This document shows, one piece after another, positions 1-5,299 of a DNA stretch of 9,546 nt (its first letter is position 1; each line of letters begins with the position of its first letter). Source of the DNA: an uncultured Clostridium sp. (GTDB lineage Bacteria; Bacillota; Clostridia; TANB77; CAG-508). The stretch lies in NCBI GenBank assembly GCA_947057505.1, contig CAMSEM010000044.1, forward strand, positions 1-9,546. The letters run 5' to 3'. Position numbers and translations under genes: made by a program. Below the pieces are notes generated by a model. It saw only the letters and a list, made by a program, of their open reading frames with translations, was not told the origin of the DNA and searched no databases.

Positions 1-9
1 ACTGACGGG

Positions 10-261
10 TTAAAGAAAATACCTCCTGTCAGAACTCCAAACATTACAACCAGTAGCAGTAAAAATATTTTTTACAATAACAAGATTATAATCTTTGCGA
101 ACTGTTAACGCTAAGCAGTTGGGTTCTGGAAGACTATTATTAGAAGAAACATTGTTATCTATAAAAGTTGTTTCTTCTTTACTTTCTAAATTTACATTAG
201 AAACAGTATTGTTAAGTTGATTATTATCTAAAGCATTTTTATCTAGCTTCGTTTCTAACAT
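10..261 (-). CDS. Small hypothetical protein (83 aa)
   Basis: I do not recognise this protein. The N-terminal 45 residues are polar and rich in Asn, Asp and Glu, like a disordered region. A more ordered stretch follows, with NCLALTVRKDYNLVIVKNIF at about residues 48-67, and the frame closes at TAA. A weak purine-rich ribosome binding site (AAGAAGTGA) and a plausible promoter precede the ATG, so the start is reasonable. It diverges from the IbrA-like operon. Oddity: if one base is dropped in the A6 or T5 run near 66-78, the frame changes into a very hydrophobic segment (FLLLLVVMFGVLTGG) that stays open to the window edge. The C-terminus is therefore uncertain, and the gene could instead encode a longer membrane protein cut by the window. 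There is no CGG codon here, so this is not the same phenomenon as the junctions elsewhere in the window. Confidence 0.5.
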   Translation of the reverse strand: MLETKLDKNALDNNQLNNTVSNVNLESKEETTFIDNNVSSNNSLPEPNCLALTVRKDYNLVIVKNIFTATGCNVWSSDRRYFL

Positions 262-299
262 ATTTTATCACTTCTTTCGTAAAAAAACTATACAATTTT

Positions 300-328
300 A
301 GTATAACATTAGAAAAGACATAAGTAAA
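300..328 (-). promoter_or_regulatory. Probable sigma-A promoter for the leftward hypothetical gene
   Basis: On the minus strand TTTACT (323-328) and TATACT (300-305) are separated by 17 bases, a good vegetative promoter match about 40 bases upstream of the ATG at 261. It lies back to back with the rightward promoter at 368-396. Confidence 0.45.
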
Positions 329-367
329 GAAAAAATAACAAAATAATAGAATATTTTTTTGTAAAAC

Positions 368-396
368 TTTACAGAATATTCCTAAAATGGTATAAT
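368..396 (+). promoter_or_regulatory. Sigma-A promoter with extended -10 for the IbrA-like operon
   Basis: TTTACA (368-373), a 17-base spacer and TATAAT (391-396) with an upstream TG (388-389) make a near-consensus vegetative promoter with an extended -10. It sits 26 bases before the ATG at 422, leaving a short leader that contains the ribosome binding site AAAGAGGAAA. No operator-like repeat is evident. Confidence 0.75.
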
Positions 397-421
397 TTGG
401 AATAAGGAAAGAGGAAATAAA

Positions 422-1712
422 ATGGCAAAAAAATATCTAGAAAAAAATGTATTAGAAGCAGCAATAGAAAGACTAGAAATTATATTCCAAAATTTTGAAA
501 ATGTATATTTTAGCGTTAGTGGTGGAAAAGATAGCTCTGTTATGGTACAGCTAGCCAATATGGTAGCTCAAAAAATGAACAAAAAGTTTGATGTACTATT
601 TATAGACTTAGAAGCACAATACCGAAATACCATTGAGCACATAGAAGAACTAAAACAGTTATCGCAAATTAGAAATTTCTACCATATTACATTACCAATA
701 GCTTTAAGAAACGCAGTATCTGTTTTGCAACCAAAATGGATTTGCTGGGAAGAAGAAAGCAAGCATTTATGGGTAAGAGAGATGCCAAAAGATAGTATTA
801 ATATAAATAATTGCCCATTTCCGTGGTTTAAAAAAGGAGAAGAATTTGAAGAATTTATTATTCAGTTTGCTAATTGGTATCAAAAAAAATATAAAGGAAA
901 AGTAGCATGTAGTATAGGGATTAGAACAAATGAAAGTTTAAATCGTTTTAGAACAATTGCATTTCAAGATAAAAAAATCACCTTTAAAAATTATAATTGG
1001 ACTACTAAATTAAGAGTAGGAGACAAACACATTGATGTTTACAACTGCTATCCTATATATGATTGGGCAGCAGAAGACATTTGGGGAGCTGTAAGTAAAT
1101 TAGACCTAAAATTTAATTATATATATGAATTAATGTACAAAAATGGATTAAGCATTTATGAACAAAGGCTCTGCCAGCCCTATGGAGATGACCAAAAAAA
1201 TGGATTAAATCAATTTAAAGCTCTAGAATATGATACATGGAGCAAAGTACTAAATAGAGTTAATCGGAGTAAACTTTGGAAATATTTATTGCAAAACAAC
1301 AGCACTTGGCAATATTAAATCTTGCAAACCAGAATTTATGTCTTGGCAAGAATATACAGTGTTTTTACTAGAAAGTATAGGGATTTACAATAGAGACCTA
1401 ATGTTACACTATTATAGAAAAGTTAAAAAGTTTATGATTTGGTATAAAAATAAATTTAATACAAAAATAGAAGACATACCAGATACAGCAGAAATAAAAT
1501 TAGAAAGTAAGAAAAAAGTTATTTCATGGAGAAGAATAGCAAGAGCAATTGAAAAAAATGACTTCTATTTACGAAGACTATCTTTTGGTCAGACAAAAAA
1601 TGATGATAGAGAATTAATGGAATTAATACACAAATGGGACAATCTTTTAAATAGAACAACCTTAACAGATGATAAAACATTACAAAAAATTATTGAGGAA
1701 AAATGTAGTTAA
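422..1712 (+). CDS. IbrA-like PAPS reductase/ATP-PPase family protein (DUF3440), read through one +1 frameshift at CGGA
   Basis: PAPS-reductase-family protein with the PP-loop SGGKDS at residues 33-38, the ATP-pyrophosphate-binding motif of the fold. It resembles IbrA/DUF3440 proteins, typically about 400-430 aa. The biochemical reaction is not established; a nucleotide-activating or redox role is inferred from the fold. The zero frame (422-1318) matches the family up to ...KVLNRVN, then turns to unrelated sequence and stops at 1316-1318. The family sequence resumes one base over as GVNFGNIYCKT...EFMSWQEYTVFLLES and ends at 1712. The switch falls exactly on an in-frame CGG followed by A (1265-1268). 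Absorbing one base gives a 429-aa protein of the expected length. The ATG at 1338 has no ribosome binding site and falls inside the conserved C-terminal region, so it is not a separate gene. Promoter at 368-396; first gene of an operon with the two following genes. The alternative is a simple pseudogene or a base error. Confidence 0.8.
1265..1268 (+). other. Frame-change site 1: AAT CGGA GTA
   Basis: In the zero frame the codons read AAT CGG AGT AAA and lose homology. Skipping the C gives AAT GGA GTA AAC, restoring N-G-V-N-F-G-N, where the glycine fits the conserved family pattern as I recall it. Dropping one G instead would give Arg. It is one of three identical CGGA junctions in the window. 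Confidence 0.8.
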
Positions 1713-1727
1713 AAAGGAGAAATAAAT

Positions 1728-2117
1728 ATGGTTATAAAAATAACAAATAAAGATGAAAAATTTTATCAATATATGGGAAAAATATTTGGGTCAAGAATTG
1801 TGGAAAAACAAACAAACGATAGAATTTATGATGATAATAACAAAGATTGGTATTTATTTGTAGAAGATGAAAAAGTAAAAGCATTTGTATCAATTAACAA
1901 AAATGTAATAAAAAATGTTTATACCATTAAAGAAAAATATTTAGAAGAAATACTAGAAAAAGTAAAAAAAGAAAATTTTATAAAAAAAAGTATTGTAACA
2001 AGCTACTATAAAAATATTTATGAAGGATGTGGATATAAAATTATAGAAAAAACAAATTATAAAAATTTTGTAACAATTTATATAGAGAATGAAGAAAAAG
2101 AGGTAGTAAATCAATGA
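1728..2117 (+). CDS. Small hypothetical protein, possibly a divergent GNAT-like acetyltransferase
   Basis: A 129-aa lysine-rich, soluble protein preceded by a strong ribosome binding site (AAAAAGGAGAAATAA), 15 bases after the IbrA-like gene. The C-terminal half contains YYKNIYEGCGYKIIEKT (about residues 94-110), resembling the late 'YEKxGF' region of GNAT acetyltransferases. The N-terminal half, with WYLFVEDEKVKAFVSI, could be the first strands of such a fold. No clear acetyl-CoA pyrophosphate-binding motif is visible, so catalytic activity is doubtful. It overlaps the next gene by the ATGA of 2114-2117, implying translational coupling. Its place between IbrA-like and IbrB-like genes suggests a role in the same module, but this is inference. 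Confidence 0.7.
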   Translation: MVIKITNKDEKFYQYMGKIFGSRIVEKQTNDRIYDDNNKDWYLFVEDEKVKAFVSINKNVIKNVYTIKEKYLEEILEKVKKENFIKKSIVTSYYKNIYEGCGYKIIEKTNYKNFVTIYIENEEKEVVNQ

Positions 2118-2653
2118 GTCAAATAGAATTTCCAGTATTAAATGTAAAAATGGTAGATATTAATAAAGTAGTAGCAAATGACTATAATCCCAATAAAGTA
2201 GCTCCACCAGAAATGCAATTATTAAAACATTCTATAGAAGAAGATGGCTACACACAACCAATTGTAACTTATTATGATAAAGTAAGAGATGTTTACATAG
2301 TAGTAGATGGATTTCATCGTTATCGCTGTGCTAAAGAATATTTTCATTTAGAACAAATTCCAATTGTAACCATAGATAAAAACTTAGAAAACCGTATGGC
2401 AAGTACTATTAGGCATAATAGAGCAAGGGGAACTCACCAAATTGTAGATATGTCACAGATTGTATTAACATTAACTAAGAATGGGTGGACAGAAAGGCAA
2501 ATTTCAAAGCATTTAGGTATGGAACTAGATGAAATTATTAGATTAAAGCAAATTACAGGATTAAAAGAACTATTTTCTAATCATACATTTAGTAAATCAT
2601 GGGAAGAATTCGAGTCAAATGTAAAAAGAGGTGTAGATAATAAGGGTAATTAG
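2114..2653 (+). CDS. IbrB-like ParB/sulfiredoxin-domain protein
   Basis: A 179-aa protein with a ParB N-terminal (ParB/sulfiredoxin-fold) domain. It shows NDYNPNKVAPPEMQLLKHSI, then the hallmark VVDGFHRYRCAKE at about residues 63-75, corresponding to the G-x-H/R-R nucleotide-binding box of ParB proteins, followed by RHNRARG. A C-terminal stretch (TERQISKHLGMELDEIIRLKQ, about residues 136-156) looks like a helix-turn-helix, so DNA binding is plausible. IbrB-type proteins are known as partners of IbrA-type PAPS-reductase proteins, and IbrA/IbrB were named as transcriptional activators of E. coli immunoglobulin-binding eib genes. The start overlaps the previous stop (ATGA) and has GAGGTAG upstream. 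It is a solitary accessory-type protein, too short and in the wrong context for a chromosome-partition ParB. The operon ends at the hairpin just downstream. Confidence 0.8.
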   Translation: MSQIEFPVLNVKMVDINKVVANDYNPNKVAPPEMQLLKHSIEEDGYTQPIVTYYDKVRDVYIVVDGFHRYRCAKEYFHLEQIPIVTIDKNLENRMASTIRHNRARGTHQIVDMSQIVLTLTKNGWTERQISKHLGMELDEIIRLKQITGLKELFSNHTFSKSWEEFESNVKRGVDNKGN

Positions 2654-2669
2654 TAAAAAATAGTAAATA

Positions 2670-2712
2670 AAAAAGAGTTTAGCAAAGATGTATACAATGC
2701 TAAGCTCTTTTT
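2670..2712. terminator. Bidirectional hairpin terminator between the IbrB-like gene and cdd
   Basis: AAAAAGAGTTTAGCA (2670-2684) pairs with TGCTAAGCTCTTTTT (2698-2712) over 15 positions with one G-U pair and a 13-base loop. The A and T tracts are at the outer ends, so it works as a Rho-independent terminator for both convergent genes. It ends 17 bases after the IbrB-like stop and 5 bases beyond the cdd stop. Confidence 0.85.
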
Positions 2713-2716
2713 CAGC

Positions 2717-3106
2717 TTATAAATTAAAATTATTTGGTAACAATTCTTCTAAAAGCTTTTTGTCCAACTTACCATCTCCATAATACATATAAATTGGAAA
2801 ATCGTTAGAACAAAACTCAAAAATAAATTGCCTACAATAACCACAAGGTGCAGTGTATATAAGCTCATCTTGGCCACCAACTACAACCAAAGCCTCAAAC
2901 TCTAATTCACCTTCTGAAATAGCCTTTACGAAAGCCGTTCTTTCAGCACAAATAGACATAATTCCATCATTTTCAACATTGCAACCTGAAAATACTTTAC
3001 CACTTTTGGTAAGTAAGGCACAGCCAACTTTGTAATTAGAATATGGTGCATAAGCATTTTTCCTTGCTATTTTAGCAACTTCTATTAATTGATTTAAATT
3101 TATCAT
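2717..3106 (-). CDS. cdd: Cytidine deaminase
   Basis: A 129-aa homotetrameric-type cytidine deaminase, which converts cytidine and deoxycytidine to uridine and deoxyuridine in cytosolic pyrimidine salvage. Seen in the sequence: AYAPYSNYKVGCAL at about residues 18-31 (substrate-binding N-terminus), the zinc and catalytic motif CAER at 53-56 (Cys53 ligand, Glu55 proton shuttle), and PCGYCRQ at 87-93 (Cys88 and Cys91 ligands). Length is normal for the family. A near-perfect ribosome binding site (AAGGAGG, 6 bases before ATG) fixes the start. It is transcribed alone, opposite to its neighbours, with a repeat-like hairpin in its leader and a strong -10 upstream. An out-of-frame CGG (minus strand, ending at 2935) causes no frame change here. 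Nothing in the protein looks damaged. Confidence 0.96.
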   Translation of the reverse strand: MINLNQLIEVAKIARKNAYAPYSNYKVGCALLTKSGKVFSGCNVENDGIMSICAERTAFVKAISEGELEFEALVVVGGQDELIYTAPCGYCRQFIFEFCSNDFPIYMYYGDGKLDKKLLEELLPNNFNL

Positions 3107-3119
3107 AAAATACCTCCTT

Positions 3120-3163
3120 GGGGACGGTGGTCAGTCACCCTATTTAGGGTAACTTAGGGACGC
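3120..3163. repeat. REP-like palindromic element in the cdd leader
   Basis: This stretch is GC-rich against a very AT-rich background. It contains GGTG-GTCAGT-CACC (stem of 4, loop of 6) followed by ACCCTA-TT-TAGGGT (perfect 6-bp stem), flanked by two GGGACG copies in direct orientation (3121-3126 and 3157-3162). It resembles the dispersed GGGGACGG...CACC palindromes found in several Bacillota genomes and thought to be moved by REP-associated transposases. That link comes from memory of such repeats. It lies between the cdd -10 and ribosome binding site, so its transcript would fold next to the cdd start. Confidence 0.5.
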
Positions 3164-3167
3164 ATCT

Positions 3168-3173
3168 ATTATA
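3168..3173 (-). promoter_or_regulatory. -10 element of the cdd promoter
   Basis: The minus strand reads TATAAT at 3173-3168, a perfect -10 located about 62 bases upstream of the cdd ATG. No good -35 is seen at the right distance (TTTATG at 3191-3196 is the nearest), so the promoter may depend on the AT-rich upstream tract or an activator. Confidence 0.5.
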
Positions 3174-3413
3174 ACATAAAAAATCAAAAACATAAATAAA
3201 AAAATAAATTAAAAAAAATTGGAAAAATAAAAACAAAAAAAACACACATACTAATAATGAAAAAAATAGTACCATTAAACTATTTTTAATTGTAAAACTT
3301 TATGGTATTACAATCAAGAGTTTAGTTTCATTAAATTGTGCCAATAAATATTGTGTACATAATAGAAAAAACTAAGCTGTAAAAAAATCAAATTAATGGA
3401 GAAAGGTGTAAAT
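3174..3413 (+). promoter_or_regulatory. Intergenic region with a hairpin and a possible promoter for the cohesin-like LPKTG gene
   Basis: This very AT-rich spacer holds a perfect 9-bp inverted repeat AAAAATAGT/ACTATTTTT (3262-3270 and 3279-3287, loop of 8). It also holds a 7-bp inverted repeat ATTGTAA/TTACAAT at about 3290-3313, either of which could be an operator or a weak terminator. A candidate promoter is TTGTGC (3336-3341), 16 bases, CATAAT (3358-3363). The ribosome binding site AAAGGTG (3402-3408) sits 5 bases before the ATG at 3414. No ORF or RNA gene is recognisable. Confidence 0.4.
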
Positions 3414-4439
3414 ATGAAAAAAAGTATTTGTTATTTAATAGTAACTATTTTTATTATTAGTATAGTACTTTTGAGTTCTAATGCTGTTAGAGCAGCAAGC
3501 TTAGATAACATTCAAGTAGAAGTTAGCAAAAATAAAATAGCTCCAGGAGAAGAGGTGACTGTAACTACTAATTTTGGGGCAGAATTAGGTGCATATACAG
3601 TCGAAGTGGCTTATGATAACGCAATTTTTGACTATGTTAGTGCACAAGGAGGGGCTGCAAATGACCTAGGAACAAAAGTAAAACTTGTTTATCCAAATGA
3701 AATATCAACAAATGAAACAAGAACAACTGCAAGTATTACATTCAAAGCAAAAGAAAACATTTTAGCTGCAAATCCAACAGACTTTGCAATTACCCTTGAA
3801 GGACTAGCTGGCACAGACCCTACAAACACTTATGATGACATTACAACACCAATTAAAAAGGATATTCTAGTAGAACCAAACTATGTAGATTATAGTTTAA
3901 ATTTAGAATATGAAGGTGTTATTGAAGCTAATGTAGCAAAAGATATGAAATTAATTACTGCTTCAACAATGGGGAAAAATTATGACCATGTTAGATTAAT
4001 AGCAGACTTAACAAAAGAACCTACAGATCAAGCAACAGCTAAATTACTTGCAACTAATCAAGCAGGAAGCACAGTAGATTTACTTCAAAATGGATGGGGA
4101 GAAGCAGATGGTTATTCAATAGGTGGAAAAGATGTAAAACAAGAACTAGTATTAAAAGGTGAATTTAGTCAAATTGGTGACTATGCAGTTCATGTAAAAC
4201 TAATTGATAGAGATAATTCAGATGCTATAATCGTTGAAAAAACATTTAATATAACAGTAGGAGAAAAGAAAATAGAAAATGAAGAGACTATAACCAAACC
4301 AGAAAATAAAGATGAGGAAGAAAAGTTACCAGAAACATTACCTAAAACAGGTAATACACAATATGCATTTATAGCAATTGCAGTAATAGGACTAACAGCA
4401 GGATATTATATGATAACAAAAAAAGATAAAAAGAAATAG
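3414..4439 (+). CDS. Secreted, sortase-anchored protein with a cohesin-like domain (LPKTG)
   Basis: A 341-aa surface protein. Residues 1-27 are a signal peptide (positive start, hydrophobic core, AVRA cleavage region). Residues 30-150 look like a cohesin/carbohydrate-binding-type beta sandwich: IQVEVSKNKIAPGEEVTVTT, then AYTVEVAYDNAIFDYVSA and TASITFKAKE, the typical order of cohesin strands. A second beta-rich region follows (about 155-285), then an acidic linker. The C-terminus is a textbook wall-sorting signal: LPKTG at 309-313, a hydrophobic helix and KKDKKK. An ATG 18 bases upstream (3396) is less likely, because AAAGGTG is well spaced only for 3414 and the signal peptide begins there. 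The sortase encoded immediately downstream is the likely anchoring enzyme. The cohesin-like domain could receive the dockerin of the glucosaminidase, though specificity cannot be judged from sequence alone. Confidence 0.85.
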   Translation: MKKSICYLIVTIFIISIVLLSSNAVRAASLDNIQVEVSKNKIAPGEEVTVTTNFGAELGAYTVEVAYDNAIFDYVSAQGGAANDLGTKVKLVYPNEISTNETRTTASITFKAKENILAANPTDFAITLEGLAGTDPTNTYDDITTPIKKDILVEPNYVDYSLNLEYEGVIEANVAKDMKLITASTMGKNYDHVRLIADLTKEPTDQATAKLLATNQAGSTVDLLQNGWGEADGYSIGGKDVKQELVLKGEFSQIGDYAVHVKLIDRDNSDAIIVEKTFNITVGEKKIENEETITKPENKDEEEKLPETLPKTGNTQYAFIAIAVIGLTAGYYMITKKDKKK

Positions 4440-4450
4440 AAAATAAGTAA

Positions 4451-4474
4451 AAGAGGCTATATATAGAGCCTCTT
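4451..4474 (+). terminator. Hairpin after the LPKTG gene (weak or partial terminator)
   Basis: AAGAGGCT (4451-4458) and AGCCTCTT (4467-4474) form a perfect 8-bp stem with an 8-base loop just after the stop codon. The downstream strand lacks a run of T, so termination may be partial, allowing some read-through into the sortase gene. Confidence 0.55.
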
Positions 4475-4532
4475 ACATAACTTATCAAAAGAAAAAATCC
4501 AAAAAAATTGGAATTTATGAAAGGTACGTATT

Positions 4533-5138
4533 ATGAAAAAGATAATTGGAGGTATATTAATAGTTTTTATTCTTGCAATTATAGGTTATACTATTTATGG
4601 AATATATAAAGAAAATACAATAAAAGATTATCAAGAAAAACAAGAAAATATACAAAATAATAATATTGAAAATAATAGAGATGAAGAACTGAAGATAGAA
4701 CAACCTAAAGACTTAGAATTAGTAAAAAAAGAATATAAAGGCTATAAAGTAGCAGCTAAATTAAAAATAAAAAAGTTAGATATTGACACTTATGTATTAG
4801 AGGAATATACCAAACCAGCAATGGAAATCGCTGTTGCAAAATATTTTGGACCAAACGCAAATGAAGTAGGCAATTATTGTATTGCAGGACATAATTACAT
4901 TAGAAAGAATATGTTTAGTAAATTAGGAACACTAGAAGTAGGTGATATGTTTACTTTAACAGACAATTATCATGGGGAAACAAATTATATTATTTATGAT
5001 AAATATAAAGCAAAACCTACGCAGACTAAAGCTCTATCACAAAAAACAAATGGCGAAAAGCAAGTAACACTAATTACTTGTAGCGACTATTCTAAAAAAA
5101 GAATCATCATCAAAGCAAAAGAAAAATTATCACTTTAG
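4533..5138 (+). CDS. Sortase (cysteine transpeptidase)
   Basis: A 201-aa membrane-anchored sortase, which cleaves wall-sorting signals and links proteins to peptidoglycan. The N-terminal helix (about residues 4-24) is the anchor, with the catalytic domain outside. The catalytic triad is visible: His120 in CIAGHNY, Cys183 in VTLITCSDYS and Arg190 in KKRIIIKAK. A Gln- and Asn-rich linker (about 32-60) separates membrane and catalytic domain. Length and TLITC motif fit class A/D/E-like sortases; I cannot assign the class with confidence. The start has AAAGG about 9 bases upstream. The upstream neighbour is an LPKTG protein, the obvious substrate, and the hairpin between them suggests partly separate expression. 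It lacks the extra features of a pilin-type class C sortase, such as a C-terminal membrane helix or N-terminal lid motif. Confidence 0.93.
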   Translation: MKKIIGGILIVFILAIIGYTIYGIYKENTIKDYQEKQENIQNNNIENNRDEELKIEQPKDLELVKKEYKGYKVAAKLKIKKLDIDTYVLEEYTKPAMEIAVAKYFGPNANEVGNYCIAGHNYIRKNMFSKLGTLEVGDMFTLTDNYHGETNYIIYDKYKAKPTQTKALSQKTNGEKQVTLITCSDYSKKRIIIKAKEKLSL

Positions 5139-5159
5139 GCAGTTTGTAACTTTCAGGAC

Positions 5160-5267
5160 GTACTTATTTGTAACACTTTTGTTACCTTAAGAGACATTTT
5201 GGGGAAATTTAGATGCATATTTTTTTAACTCTATCCCCTTTGTAACAATTTTATCACAAATAAGTAC
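5160..5267. repeat. 108-bp inverted-repeat element (MITE-like) before the glucosaminidase gene
   Basis: The ends are a perfect 12-bp inverted repeat, GTACTTATTTGT (5160-5171) and ACAAATAAGTAC (5256-5267). Pairing continues inward with mismatches, since GTTAC/GTAAC blocks match at equal distance, giving about 21 of 26 positions. Inner GGGG and CCCC blocks can also pair. The whole piece could be a small non-autonomous element or a long leader hairpin. No convincing target-site duplication is seen. Further TTTGTAAC copies occur at about 5142-5150 and within both arms. Confidence 0.5.
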
Positions 5268-5299
5268 ATACTCAAAGTGACAAGAAAGGAACATAAAAA

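Noticed and set aside
1338..1712. A separate 124-aa gene starting at ATG 1338
   Set aside because: It has no ribosome binding site, and its sequence is the conserved C-terminal part of the IbrA-like protein. The matching family sequence extends upstream of this ATG to the CGGA junction.
2114..2653. Chromosome-partitioning ParB near a replication origin
   Set aside because: The protein is only 179 aa, has no ParA partner, no parS-like sites were seen, and its context is IbrA-type.
2853..3035. Antisense ORFs inside cdd, the glucosaminidase (6916-7107) and the last cohesin-like gene (8219-8428, 8492-8773)
   Set aside because: They are opposite-strand shadows of well-supported genes, with low-complexity Ser/Phe/Ile composition and no ribosome binding sites.
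4498..4512. Small TCCAA...TTGGA inverted repeat before the sortase gene
   Set aside because: The 5-bp AT-rich stem is within chance expectation for this composition.
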